The notes under the pieces are model-generated. The model saw only the letters and a list, made by a program, of their open reading frames with translations, ran no database searches and was not told the origin of the DNA. The position numbers and the translations under genes are program-made. DNA of 64,000 nucleotides, from positions 310,001 to 374,000 of the forward strand of contig CBDDLH010000016.1 in the NCBI GenBank assembly GCA_965230565.1, written 5' to 3'. Numbering within the stretch: position 1 is the stretch's first letter; the number at the start of each line of letters is the position of its first letter. This document shows positions 28,401 to 36,938 of the stretch, in pieces. This DNA comes from BCD1 sp965230565. Lineage in GTDB: Bacteria; Bacteroidota; Bacteroidia; Chitinophagales; Saprospiraceae.

Positions 28401-28633
28401 ATTCCAATGAGACCGCGAAGGTTATCTTCGATTTTTAAGACAACTCCTTCCTCCATTTCTCTTGGAGATGCTCCGGGGTAAGTGAGCTGAATACTGATAT
28501 TCTCGGATTCAACCAGCGGGAAAAAGGAAGATTTCAATTTTAACGCCCCTGCGATTCCGAAAAGAAAAACGGCAATGATAACAACATTAACCGCAACCGG
28601 AAATTTTATAAAATAGGAAATGATATTTCTCAT
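25475..28633 (-). CDS. RND-family inner membrane efflux pump
   Basis: A 1052-aa proton-driven RND transporter with the usual twelve transmembrane helices and two large periplasmic loops. The proton-relay acidic pair is in transmembrane helix 4 (GILVDDGIVIGENI), and GIVVNDGLVLIGKFN is the pseudo-symmetric equivalent. Length and pattern match the hydrophobic/amphiphilic exporter type rather than the CusA metal type, as the metal-specific methionine arrangement is not evident. It is encoded between its adaptor and TolC partner under a MarR regulator, typical of a toxic-compound efflux system. Confidence 0.92.
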   Translation of the reverse strand: MRNIISYFIKFPVAVNVVIIAVFLFGIAGALKLKSSFFPLVESENISIQLTYPGASPREMEEGVVLKIEDNLRGLIGIDRVTSVSSENSANINIEIIKGYDIDVILAEVKNAVDRVPSYPTGMEPPVVAKLEPRRETISFSVNGKGIPLKTLKQIARGIENDLRAIEGISQVEITGFPEEEIEIAVRENDLRAYELSFQEVAAAVAGSNILTTGGRVKTDAEEYLIRANNRSYYGDELDFIVVRADGNGRVIRLKDVATVSDKWSETPDRIFYNGSESIQVTVRSTNNEDLITSALDVNEYIETFNNTYENVKLDITRDSSITLLQRTQLLLENGGLGILLVLILLSLFLKPSLAFWVAFGIPISFLGMFTLAPSADVTINVLSLFGMIIVIGILVDDGIVIGENIFHHFEKGKRPVQAAIDGTMEVVPPIVSAIMTTIIAFSTFFFLDGRIGNFFSEVSTIVILTLGFSLVEALIILPAHIAHSRGLSKDKKPFLLNQYADRVMVWMRDTLYGPYLAFFLKNKLLGFAIPVSMLLVTMGALNGKIIRTSFFPSIASDRIAINLKMPQGTNEAITDSLITKIEKAAWEVNEDFIGLQSGGKNIIDNIIKRIGPGTSTATLDVNLLPGEERDFSSNEIANAIEEKMGPVYGVESLSYGSGSNFGGLPISVSLVGNNIEELKGAKEELKAAFLEMPKLKDVTDNDPAGIKEIKIKLKENAYLLGLTLNQVMGQVRSGFFGLQVQRFQRGRDEIKVWVRYELENRQSIKQLDDMWILTPSGAKVPLREIADYTIERGEIAINHLDGRREIRVEADLKDRKESSTEILDNIKSNVIPGVIAKYPTVKPLYEGQNREANKVKNSAKLVIPVILILIYVLIAFTFRSYSQPLILFFMVPFSLIAVLWGHWLHGFPVNMLSWLGIIALIGIVVNDGLVLIGKFNLYLKEGIHFEEALLRAGKSRFRPIFLTSITTIAGLAPLIFETSRQAQFLIPMAISIAYGIGLATFLTLLMLPILLSAWNSFRVNLRWLITGKKPTREELEQAIIEMKAEEKEHGL

Positions 28634-28675
28634 ATAAAGGAAATTTCTTCAATTAGGTCAGAATTAATGGCACAA

Positions 28676-29800
28676 TTAATCTTTCAGACTTTTTACTTTC
28701 ATGCCGGAGTATGCTCCGGGCACAGGGTTTGCCAGTATCTTTGTTCCATCCGCCAAGCCTTTGATGACTACCGTATTTTCATTAAAGAAAACCGGGGTAA
28801 TCTCCCTGAGTTCCAAAAGAGAATCTTTAACAACAAAGACTTTGTTTTGATCCAATAATAGTTTACGGTCTATTTCGAAAGTATTAGCCTCATCTTTGGC
28901 TCTTACTTCAGCCTGGAGGTACATTCCTTCTTTAAGTCCGTCTCCCTTAACCTGAATAAACGCAATTACCGTTTGAGAGGCAGGGTCCACTTTGCCGTTG
29001 ATCCTGGTAACCACACCATTCCAGACAGTGGTATTTTCAATGTCATGCAACGCCACCTGTTTGCCGATTTTCAAACGATCTTCAAAGGAAACATTGACCG
29101 GAACTTCCATTTCAAAAACATTGGGATTAATAAATTCGCCAAGTTTCTGTCCTGCTCTTACAAGGGTTCCCGGAGTAACGTTTGCTTCAGTAATGACTCC
29201 GTTAAAAGGAGCGTAAATCACATACTTTTTTAGTCTGACCTGCTGGTTTTTTATATTATACCAGGTAGATTGAATATTTCGCCCGGCAATGAATAGTTTT
29301 TCTTTTTCGGAAAGAGGTTCAGGCAGGTGCTGTAGATCCTTGTTGAGATCAAAATTTTCCAGATAATTTTTCCAGTTGGGCAATGATTCCGGAAAATCCA
29401 GCTGTAAGTCAGGCAAAAGCGCTACGATTTGATTATAGAGGGAACTTTTCTGGGCTTGAATGGAAGCAAAAAACTCGGTATTATTCAGTTTCAGGAGCAC
29501 CTCGCCCTTTTTGTAATAAGCTCCCGGTTTGAAAATACTGCTGCTGTATTCAAAAATCCCCTGTACTTCGGAGAAGATCTCTACTTTGTCCCTGGCTACC
29601 AGTTGGCCGCTTGTTTCAATATAAATGGGTGTATTTTTATTTTCGACTTCCTGCGTATACACAGAGGTTATTTTTTTCTTAGGAGGAGGAGGGGATTTTT
29701 TTTGAAGACCGGATAACTTCGTGTATCCAAAATATCCCAAACCAATCAAAATTATTCCCAAACCAATAGTAATAATTGATCTCACGTTCATGATTTTCAA
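28676..29800 (-). CDS. RND efflux periplasmic adaptor (HlyD family)
   Basis: A 374-aa membrane-fusion protein with one N-terminal transmembrane anchor (IITIGLGIILIGLGYFGY), a barrel-sandwich/lipoyl part (GQLVARDKVEIFSEVQGI and YAPFNGVITEANVTPGTLVRAGQ), a shortened helical hairpin and a beta-barrel domain (VPVNVSFEDRLKIGKQVALH). It links the RND pump to the TolC-like channel. It follows marR by 27 bases and precedes the pump gene by 42 bases. Confidence 0.9.
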   Translation of the reverse strand: MKIMNVRSIITIGLGIILIGLGYFGYTKLSGLQKKSPPPPKKKITSVYTQEVENKNTPIYIETSGQLVARDKVEIFSEVQGIFEYSSSIFKPGAYYKKGEVLLKLNNTEFFASIQAQKSSLYNQIVALLPDLQLDFPESLPNWKNYLENFDLNKDLQHLPEPLSEKEKLFIAGRNIQSTWYNIKNQQVRLKKYVIYAPFNGVITEANVTPGTLVRAGQKLGEFINPNVFEMEVPVNVSFEDRLKIGKQVALHDIENTTVWNGVVTRINGKVDPASQTVIAFIQVKGDGLKEGMYLQAEVRAKDEANTFEIDRKLLLDQNKVFVVKDSLLELREITPVFFNENTVVIKGLADGTKILANPVPGAYSGMKVKSLKD

Positions 29801-29827
29801 GTTTTACAGTTGAACGGATTGAAAAGA

Positions 29828-30274
29828 TTATCCGTTACACTGAAATTGATTAATATTCTGTTGAATTTTTTTTAAAGTATTGATAAGCAGGTTAAGTTCC
29901 TCTTGCCCAATTCCCTTTTGCAATTCCTGATTGAACTCTTTTACAACCGGAATAGATTGTTGAAAAACGGATCGCCCTTCATCTGTGAGGAAGATTTGAC
30001 GGGCTCTTTTATCATTTTCCACAGGAACTCTTGTTATCAAGCCCTTTCTTTCCATAGTGGCTACCAGCCTTGCCAGAGAGGCCTTATCCCTGTCCGTGAG
30101 AAATGCCAACTCTTTCTGCATTTGACCATCTTTTTGGCACAACTTCTTAAGCATTAGCCACTGATTTTTGGTCAGGTCCAGATTGTTTTCTTTGAATTTT
30201 TCAGAAATAAACAAGCTTATTTTCTTGCTCGTTCTACCCAGCCACGGCAGTAATTCTTGCTCAACTTGCTCCAT
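29828..30274 (-). CDS. MarR-family transcriptional regulator
   Basis: A 148-aa winged-helix regulator. The DNA-binding part shows LTKNQWLMLKKLCQKDGQMQKELAFL followed by DKASLARLVATMERKGLITR (recognition helix) and the wing DKRARQIFLTDEGR; the ends form the dimer helices. As first gene of the efflux operon it probably represses it through the 18-bp palindrome 52 bases upstream and is released by a small-molecule ligand. Confidence 0.9.
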   Translation of the reverse strand: MEQVEQELLPWLGRTSKKISLFISEKFKENNLDLTKNQWLMLKKLCQKDGQMQKELAFLTDRDKASLARLVATMERKGLITRVPVENDKRARQIFLTDEGRSVFQQSIPVVKEFNQELQKGIGQEELNLLINTLKKIQQNINQFQCNG

Positions 30275-30301
30275 AAAAACCAGCTTTTATAAAATGATGC
30301 G

Positions 30302-30343
30302 CAAAGGTAATAGAATTAACCAAACTAGGTGCATATGCAACTA
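30302..30343 (-). promoter_or_regulatory. Promoter and likely MarR operator of the efflux operon
   Basis: On the minus strand TACCTTTG (30309-30302) is a perfect -7 element 28 bases before marR. Just upstream, TAGGTGCATATGCAACTA (30326-30343) is an 18-bp palindrome with one mismatched pair around a perfect TGCATATGCA centre, typical in size and symmetry of MarR operators and placed where the -33 contact would be. Binding there would block the promoter. Autoregulation is inferred. Confidence 0.6.
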
Positions 30344-30382
30344 AATTAATTTAAAGTATTATTGAGCAGGGTAGGACGGTGA

Positions 30383-30412
30383 TTTGAAATTGTGATGGAA
30401 TCCTTAAATTTG
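30383..30412 (+). promoter_or_regulatory. Promoter of the polysaccharide deacetylase gene
   Basis: TTTG at 30383-30386 and TAAATTTG at 30405-30412, separated by 18 bases, match the Bacteroidota -33/-7 consensus. The ATG is 32 bases downstream. Confidence 0.6.
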
Positions 30413-30444
30413 AGGTAAATTGTTTTATCGTTGAAGCAAATTTT

Positions 30445-31283
30445 ATGGAAGGTTTTCGACAATCAACAAATGTAGTGAAATGTAGAAGGATACAGATCCT
30501 AATAATGGTCTTTCTTTTGACTTACTCCTTGTCGTCCACAGGTCAAATGGCAGATCGATCTTTAAAAAACTGTATTGTTAAATTTGGAGGTATTGAAAGG
30601 CTAGACACCACAAAAAAGGAGATTTATCTATGTTTCACAGGACATGAATTCAATGACGGAGGTAAATCGATCAAAAAATCTCTTAAACAGCAAGATACAA
30701 AGGCTCATTTCTTTTTTACTGGAGATTTTTATCGAATCAAGCATAACAAAAAGCTAATCAGAAGACTCCTTAAAGACGGTCATTACCTGGGAGCACATTC
30801 CGACAAACATTTGTTGTATGCGAGTTGGGAAAATCGTGATTCTCTCCTTATTAACCAAAACGAGTTTGTGGAGGATGTGATCAATAATTATAAAGAGTTG
30901 CACCGTTTTGGCATAAAAAAAGAGGATGCAGCCATTTCTATATGCCACCATACGAGTGGTATAATCAGCAAATAAGTGACTGGACAAAGGAGCTGGGTCT
31001 TGTATTGGTCAATTTCACTCCCGGTACCAGATCGAATGCTGACTACACAACGCCCGATATGGGCTCAAGATACATTTCGAGTCAACAGATCTTTGAGAAT
31101 ATCATTAATTATGAAAGGAACTCAAGTTCTGGCCTAAACGGTTTTATTCTATTGATTCATATCGGAACACATCCTGACAGGACAGATAAGTTTTATAATA
31201 AACTACCTGAGTTAATAGAAATGCTAAAAACGCTGGGATACCAATTTGCACTAATGCCAGAACTTGCAAAAACATCAGATTAA
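30445..31283 (+). CDS. NodB-like polysaccharide deacetylase (frame-broken)
   Basis: A secreted 279-aa carbohydrate esterase family 4-like protein after repair of one base. An N-terminal signal-type segment (MVFLLTYSLSSTGQ) precedes the NodB domain: LCFTGHEFNDGG carries the catalytic/metal aspartate in a divergent motif 1, and GAHSDKH is the HxxxH-type zinc site. The frame breaks near 30936; adding one T to the ttt run at 30935-30937 gives AIFYMPPYEWYNQQIS, the expected motif 3, and the rest reads normally to TLGYQFALMPEL. It overlaps the tail of the convergent acyltransferase gene by four bases. The substrate is probably an N-acetylated glycan. Confidence 0.78.
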
Positions 31284-32470
31284 AGATGCAGCTTAACTCC
31301 TAATCTGGTCAGTAATTTTGCCAGCCACAGTATTATCAACGAAAATATAATAGACCAGAAAAAACCAGTTGTCCCATCCCTTAACCATTCCGGATATATA
31401 CCATAACCAATGATAGCATAAATGAATGGTGGTAAAATATAAGTCAACAAAGGATTCTTTCCGGCGGGAGTAAGGAAATTTGCCCAGGTTTTTAACCCTT
31501 TTATATCCACAAGCCAGAAAATCAAAGGAAATAGCCCACAACAAATCGCTGCACAATATAAAGCCCAGGCTGGAGTAGCGTATATTTTGGATATTCCGCC
31601 AAAGTGGGGCCGAATAAAATATGCTAATACGGCTAAAAATACACCCAATACAAGAATGCTTAGTAGTTTTTTAACCATTTTGGTGTTAATTCCATCAGTT
31701 TTTAGTAATAATGAAGCCAGTATTCCTGCCATCGTCAAAAGGCTATGCGCAAGGTGCCCTGTTTGACTTTGTAGCCAGGTTATGTCAAATGGGAAAACCG
31801 ACCAACTCTTTTTTAACCCTAACAAGAGAATGAGCATTACAGCGAATATCAAGCCTAGAATATATTTGTTTTTGCCAGACGGGAAATACAAGACCAGTGA
31901 AATAATATATGCCCAACCAATTAATCCAAGAATTCCCCACCAGCTGGTGGTCATACCCGTTAGTGCTCCGGGTTCGCCTTTACGAAATAGAAATGGTAAA
32001 ATGATTAAGACAGCGATTCCAATCCCTTTTAATACATAAATAAGCCAGGATCGTTTAGTTTTCCAATCAGTAGGGTAGCGGTTCCAAATCAACACTGCTG
32101 CTACGTAAAAGGAAGCCGTCCACAGCCCATAAGATATGAGATTGGCTTCCCGGTTCATTTCTGCTGAATTGACCATGAATACTCCCAGGATCAGCAACCC
32201 CAAGGTTCTGACCAACGCGTGTTTCCAAAACTGAAAAGGAGAATTTTCCTTTATCTCTCTATTTTGAACTGCAAAAGGAATGGACATGCCTACAATAAAC
32301 AGAAAAGCCGGAAAAACAACGTCCACAAACGTCATTCCATCAAAATCAGCCGGTCTGTGTTTCATCCATTCAGGGATGTTGCTCACACCAGCCAGTTCAT
32401 TCACGAAAACCATCAAAAATATGGTCAATCCTCTGAAAATGTCAATGGATAAAATCCTCTGTGGTTTCAT
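31280..32470 (-). CDS. HGSNAT-like (DUF5009) membrane acyltransferase
   Basis: A 396-aa polytopic membrane protein with about ten helices. The N-terminus SIDIFRGLTIFLMVFVNELAG with FVDVVFPAFLFIVGMSIPFA is characteristic of the bacterial heparan-alpha-glucosaminide N-acetyltransferase-like family (DUF5009/DUF1624). Human HGSNAT acetylates the free amine of terminal glucosamine across a membrane; the bacterial relatives are mostly uncharacterised. It sits between a GH9 enzyme on the same strand (12 bases away) and a convergent polysaccharide deacetylase, so an amino-sugar glycan theme is plausible. Confidence 0.82.
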   Translation of the reverse strand: MKPQRILSIDIFRGLTIFLMVFVNELAGVSNIPEWMKHRPADFDGMTFVDVVFPAFLFIVGMSIPFAVQNREIKENSPFQFWKHALVRTLGLLILGVFMVNSAEMNREANLISYGLWTASFYVAAVLIWNRYPTDWKTKRSWLIYVLKGIGIAVLIILPFLFRKGEPGALTGMTTSWWGILGLIGWAYIISLVLYFPSGKNKYILGLIFAVMLILLLGLKKSWSVFPFDITWLQSQTGHLAHSLLTMAGILASLLLKTDGINTKMVKKLLSILVLGVFLAVLAYFIRPHFGGISKIYATPAWALYCAAICCGLFPLIFWLVDIKGLKTWANFLTPAGKNPLLTYILPPFIYAIIGYGIYPEWLRDGTTGFFWSIIFSLIILWLAKLLTRLGVKLHL

Positions 32471-32482
32471 AACTCAAATTTA

Positions 32483-34255
32483 TCAATAGTCCAGTTTCGT
32501 CAAAAGTGCAAACATGAAAATGGCATCAGCAGTACCATCCATTGTGGGCTCATTGGTAGCGTAGTCTCCGATATCATCATGATACACGACAAAATCATTT
32601 TGAAAGGCAGCGAATTCATCAGGTTCAGTTAAGATTAACCCCTTTAAATGACTGTGAATTGTTTTGTAAATGGGGCCATCTACTAATCCTCCCGGAGGCG
32701 TTTTTCCGAGTAATGCCCTGGGTGGAATATGAACATCAAACGGGGTCTCTCCATCTCTTGGAATACCCGTGAACATAGAGGAGCCCCAGGGATTTCTCCC
32801 AAAGAGCCAATCTCTGTGCAAGGTCATGGTTTCCCTGAACTGGAAATCCCCGGTCATCTTTTCATATAGGGCGATCTGGGAGATGTAATTGACCATAAGG
32901 TTGTTGGAACACCACAGAAAAGGTACACCAATCTGAAAAGCATTAGTTTTGCCTCTCTCTAATACCTTTTCAATATTGGACTTATACCAATCTGTCAAAA
33001 TGATTTTTATGGAGTCAGGAGCAATTTCAAATAAGGAGTAATGTCCCAGATTCATAAATGGATATAATTCATAATGCTGCATAGTATCCCTGGCCATCCA
33101 CCCATCATCTTTAATTATGGAACTGTAATGAATAGCTTCCTGCAGGAAGGATTCTTGTCCGGTAAGTTTGTATAATTCGGCAGCAGCCCATTCCATATCA
33201 TCTGCCCAGGAATTTTCATTGTAACGATAGGGTGCACCATAAGAATTCCCTTGCTGGTAGCCTTCCTGAGATTTCCCCATCAAATAAAGCTCCTTAGCTG
33301 CTATTTCACATTTTAACACAAACGAAGGATCATACCCCAGTCTTTTCCAAATTCTGGAACCTAATGCAAGTGCAGCAGCAGATCTTCCGGCAATATTTGA
33401 TATTCCAGTTGCCTGGCTTTTCCATTGGCCTAAACCTTGTGGTTCGCCTGTGGCAAAGTAGGCAGGCCGGTAACTGTTGGGGCCCCAACCATATTCAGCA
33501 TTATCCTTATCCGGGAATTTGAATCCCCGATGGTCTCTGTCGTCTGCAATCTGATGAATGAGCCAGTCTTGTTTGGGGTGTAATTTCAACAACCAATCCA
33601 GTCCCCATTTAGCTTCATCCAGTATGTCAGGAATTCCATTAGGGTAAGGGTGTCCCATGGCATCAAATCTATCAACAAAACTACCAGGTGACAATTCATA
33701 AGCCATTAATAATCTTGCAGTTGCATTGGATGAGGTTATCAAATACTTCAATTGATCACCAGCGTCGTGCCAGCCGCCTGAAAAGTCATAGAAAGTGGAA
33801 TCTTCTACAGGTCCTCCAAATAATTTGCCATCCTTTTGATGACATACGATATTAAAATATGGATTATAACCACATCGTTGTTGCCGCATGAACCCAAGAG
33901 CATCAGATAACCAGCTTTTTTGATTTGGTTGTTGGACACTTATTAAAGGAGAGAGGGCTCCCTTAACCTTGATTTTGTATTCCCCAGGTTCGATTATTGG
34001 TGAAAAGTCATAACTGTACTGAAAAGGATATTGCCCCCAGGCGGTTCCTTTGGAAGGTTTTAATTTGCCTTTGTAAATGGTATCTCCGGTCCTGGCATCG
34101 ATCAGATCAACACGATAATCCAATTCATGATCTGCCATCAAAAAGGCAATTTTCTGATCGTTAGGATGGTATCCAGTCAGATTGAATCGGAAATATATCT
34201 CCTGGGAAAATGCAAATAGGGGGAAAAGAAAAAAGATTGGTAAAATATTTCTCAT
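32483..34255 (-). CDS. GH9 glycoside hydrolase with N-terminal Ig-like domain
   Basis: A 590-aa secreted inverting hydrolase. The signal peptide (ending FAFSQ) is followed by a CelD-type Ig-like domain (about residues 18-108) and an (alpha/alpha)6 barrel. Key residues are the DAGD pair at 164-167 in GGWHDAGDQLKY (catalytic base) and Glu569 in NEPTMDGTAD (catalytic acid). GH9 contains endoglucanases, but some marine members are exo-beta-glucosaminidases. The neighbouring HGSNAT-like acyltransferase and deacetylase make a chitosan-type substrate worth considering; cellulose or another beta-glucan remains possible. Confidence 0.88.
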   Translation of the reverse strand: MRNILPIFFLFPLFAFSQEIYFRFNLTGYHPNDQKIAFLMADHELDYRVDLIDARTGDTIYKGKLKPSKGTAWGQYPFQYSYDFSPIIEPGEYKIKVKGALSPLISVQQPNQKSWLSDALGFMRQQRCGYNPYFNIVCHQKDGKLFGGPVEDSTFYDFSGGWHDAGDQLKYLITSSNATARLLMAYELSPGSFVDRFDAMGHPYPNGIPDILDEAKWGLDWLLKLHPKQDWLIHQIADDRDHRGFKFPDKDNAEYGWGPNSYRPAYFATGEPQGLGQWKSQATGISNIAGRSAAALALGSRIWKRLGYDPSFVLKCEIAAKELYLMGKSQEGYQQGNSYGAPYRYNENSWADDMEWAAAELYKLTGQESFLQEAIHYSSIIKDDGWMARDTMQHYELYPFMNLGHYSLFEIAPDSIKIILTDWYKSNIEKVLERGKTNAFQIGVPFLWCSNNLMVNYISQIALYEKMTGDFQFRETMTLHRDWLFGRNPWGSSMFTGIPRDGETPFDVHIPPRALLGKTPPGGLVDGPIYKTIHSHLKGLILTEPDEFAAFQNDFVVYHDDIGDYATNEPTMDGTADAIFMFALLTKLDY

Positions 34256-34322
34256 GATAAAAGTAGGGTAGAGGCCGCCATTTGGTGAACCAACTACCCT
34301 TTTATAAGTTCATAAATAATTA

Positions 34323-35444
34323 CTACAGAAGTAACTCTTCCAGTTTCGCTCTCAATTCTTCACCGCGCAGATTTTTGGCAATGATATTTCCTTCCTTGTC
34401 CAGCAATATGGTGTGTGGAATTGCACGGACCGCGTACATCTTGCCAACCTCATTGTTCCAGCCATTGAGATCAGAAACATGGTACCAGGTAAGGCTATCC
34501 TGCTTTATGGCCTCCAGCCAGTTCTTCCGTTTGGTATCAAAAGAAACTCCGATGATCTCAAATCCTTTGTCATGTAGTTCATTATACAATTTCACAACGT
34601 TTGGATTCTCAGCTCTGCACGGGCCACACCAGGAAGCCCAGAAATCAATGAGTACATATTTGCCCTGAAGATCTGACAAGGTAACAGGAGAACCGGTTGA
34701 ATCATTTTGTGTGAAATCAATGGCAGGTTGGCCCACTGCAACTTTACTCCACACAGCTGCCATTTTTTTCAATCTGATGGTATACCTGGAACTATCTACC
34801 TCAGGAGTAAATTGATCCAAAATTGATTTCATCTCATCCAATTTTGAATCATCATAATAGGTACTGGTAGTCAGATAAGGCCCTAGTGGATTGTCCAGAT
34901 TTTCATAGATAACGGACTTTGTATATTCATCGCGTTCTGCAGCTATCTCATCATAAATCGAATCTAATTCAGCCTCCATGGTTTTGTCTTCGAGGCTATC
35001 AGCCAGATCGTATTTAGGATATAGCGCACGGATTCGTTTTGTGAATGGTTCCATGCCTTCATTGTAAGCCACATACTTTAAATGAGTAGGGGAGCCTTGT
35101 ATGTCAGCTTTGTTGAGGCTGTCAGCATTAGCAGAGATGACCATTTGAGCTCCGGGTTCTGCAAAAAGCCTTATATAGCTTCTGCCTTCATCGACACTTA
35201 GATAGAACATTTCTGCAAGAGCTATGGAGCCTTCAAGATCAAACGTATTTTCAAAAACAATAGTAGAGTCCTCAACAACCCACTCACCGTCAATTCTTTT
35301 TTGAAGTTTCACTAGGGCAGAGTCTGCATTTTCTATAGTTCCGGAAATGGTAAATGTTTCGGGTGTCAGCACTTCGTTTTCTGTGCTACAGGCAGTGAAT
35401 AAAAAAAGGAGTAGGCCTGTGCAGCATATAATTAGCTTATTCAT
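34323..35444 (-). CDS. TlpA-like thioredoxin lipoprotein with DUF4369-type N-domain
   Basis: A 373-aa lipoprotein (FLFTAC lipobox, Cys19). The N-terminal ~110 residues (FTISGTIENADSALVKLQKR) match the DUF4369 beta domain common in Bacteroidota, a helical linker follows, and the C-terminal AhpC/TSA-type thioredoxin domain has the redox motif WCGPC (C273, C276) and the cis-proline segment AIPHTILLDKEG. Such proteins act in envelope thiol-disulfide exchange. It is monocistronic, 68 bases upstream-adjacent to the GH9 start on the same strand. Confidence 0.88.
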   Translation of the reverse strand: MNKLIICCTGLLLFLFTACSTENEVLTPETFTISGTIENADSALVKLQKRIDGEWVVEDSTIVFENTFDLEGSIALAEMFYLSVDEGRSYIRLFAEPGAQMVISANADSLNKADIQGSPTHLKYVAYNEGMEPFTKRIRALYPKYDLADSLEDKTMEAELDSIYDEIAAERDEYTKSVIYENLDNPLGPYLTTSTYYDDSKLDEMKSILDQFTPEVDSSRYTIRLKKMAAVWSKVAVGQPAIDFTQNDSTGSPVTLSDLQGKYVLIDFWASWCGPCRAENPNVVKLYNELHDKGFEIIGVSFDTKRKNWLEAIKQDSLTWYHVSDLNGWNNEVGKMYAVRAIPHTILLDKEGNIIAKNLRGEELRAKLEELLL

Positions 35445-36409
35445 AATATAAGGTTTCGGTTAAAATGGTTTATGGCACAAAATAAACATTTTAAGAATTG
35501 AAAGGAACTGGTTATGAATATTCCGATACACAATAATATTATGTTAAATAGAAATTTTCTAAAGAAGGTAGACTAGTAGGGCAGTAATTATGCCGAAATC
35601 GAAAAGCCTGAGAATCGCACAGGGAAAAATTCCTTACCGGTGGTACAGTCTAGTGGCTGTATTTTGCATAGCATATTTATGATTATTCTACATCGGGATC
35701 AATTATTTTTAAATGGAGACAAACTCCCTGTTTATTACTTTTTATATAACATTATAAGAAATTAGGAACGCGGGGAGAGTTGATTGAAAATCATTGCTCA
35801 TACGTATGTTTCTCATTTTCTTTTATTTGCATTGTATGGTCTGAATTTCGCTATATTTAATTCCTATAATTTATATTATGTTAAATAGTGGTTTTTGAAC
35901 ATTTTAAACTGATTTATCTGATAGTAATTAATTGGAGAGCCTGTTTCTTCTTTTTGTATTCTGGAACATAATCTCCAATAGATAGACACTATCAATATTA
36001 AATGGCAATCCAAAATTAACAGATGCCCTACCCTCCTTTTCGAGGTTAATTTTTTTTATGGCCGTTAATATCCGTTAAGGTTTTTTACATGGCCTCCAAT
36101 AGAATCAAATTTTGCTTTGGTCGTTTATTGGGGTGATTTTGTCGAAGGATTATCTGGGTTTGAGCAATAAGTAAGCAAATTATCCTTGTAAAGCAAAATA
36201 TTATATCCCCTACTCTATTTTAACCAAAATTTTTAACGTATAAATACCTGATAACAAAACCAGTAATAATACGCTTTTTTAAAAACCAGAATTAATCGAA
36301 TTTTGAATTAACCCTTTTGAAGTAAAACAAACATTTTAATGAATTGATGTCTACTTAAAATTTTTTCCAGAACCCATACCCTTTTTTAAGGGTACCAAAA
36401 TCGAACACC
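35445..36409. other. 965-bp AT-rich intergenic region
   Basis: I see no convincing gene here. A 30-codon frame (35590-35682, plus strand) encodes a basic N-terminus followed by a short hydrophobic stretch, but nothing else supports it. ATATTATGTTAAATAG occurs twice (near 35536 and 35872), CATACGTATG is a 10-bp palindrome at 35798-35807, and a short palindrome TACCCTT...AAGGGTA lies at 36377-36394, 16 bases before the next gene. The region may hold regulatory sites for the divergent flanking genes or a decayed gene. Confidence 0.4.
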
Positions 36410-36889
36410 ATGAGAAATCTGATCATCGTCATTCTTTGTTTTGTAACTTCTATTACCACGGCTCAGAACGTACACGTATGGAAAGGCGGCACCCCCGGAA
36501 ATGAAACCAGTTGGGATGAACCTAAGAACTGGTCTAACCAGGAAGTTCCCTCTGAAGATAGTTATGTCATTATTAAATTGGAAAATACCGGACATTCCTC
36601 TCAGCCTGTCATTTCAGGAAAGGTTGTTATTACAGCGCTGGAATTGCAGTCAAATGCTCAATTGAAAATTGATTCTACCGGAGAGTTGATCATTGACGGC
36701 ACACACACCTACACTGAAGGAATTTCAATGTATGGCGGAAAACTGGATAATTTAGGAACATTAGAGCTGAATAATATAGATGTACCCCAAACAAAAGTAA
36801 TTGCTCTTCAGGCCATGAATGAAGGCCGGTTAATTGTCAATGGTAAAGTACAAAACGAACGGTTTGTTTTTCAAGTAAGCAATAGATAG
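36410..36889 (+). CDS. Orphan secreted protein of unknown function
   Basis: A 159-aa protein with a clear signal peptide (MRNLIIVILCFVTSITTAQ). The mature part begins WKGGTPGNETSWDEPKNWSNQEVPSEDSYVII, a pattern seen at the start of beta-solenoid or autotransporter-like repeats, and continues with short beta-rich repeats (VVITALELQSNAQLKI, GELIIDG, LGTLELNNI, EGRLIVNG). It looks like a short right-handed beta-helix or a truncated adhesin passenger. There is no T9SS sorting domain. It is isolated, with the long noncoding region upstream and a convergent fructan operon downstream. Confidence 0.7.
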   Translation: MRNLIIVILCFVTSITTAQNVHVWKGGTPGNETSWDEPKNWSNQEVPSEDSYVIIKLENTGHSSQPVISGKVVITALELQSNAQLKIDSTGELIIDGTHTYTEGISMYGGKLDNLGTLELNNIDVPQTKVIALQAMNEGRLIVNGKVQNERFVFQVSNR

Positions 36890-36900
36890 GTATAGTTTTT

Positions 36901-36930
36901 ACCCTGAGTTCTTTCGTGAAGGCTCAGGGT
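36901..36930. terminator. Hairpin between convergent genes
   Basis: ACCCTGAG (36901-36908) is inverted at 36923-36930, in the 49-base gap between the orphan secreted protein and the GH32 gene. The T-richness on either side is modest, so it may serve both directions weakly. Confidence 0.45.
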
Positions 36931-36938
36931 TCCTTGTC

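Noticed and set aside
28646..28666. TTCTTCAATTAGG followed by TCAGAATT, resembling the shared direct repeat
   Set aside because: The two halves are not 11 bp apart, no TAnnTTTG follows at the fixed distance, and it lies in the gap inside the efflux operon; taken as chance in AT-rich DNA.
35798..35807. CATACGTATG palindrome
   Set aside because: A 10-bp palindrome in AT-rich intergenic DNA without a promoter in register; too weak to call an operator.
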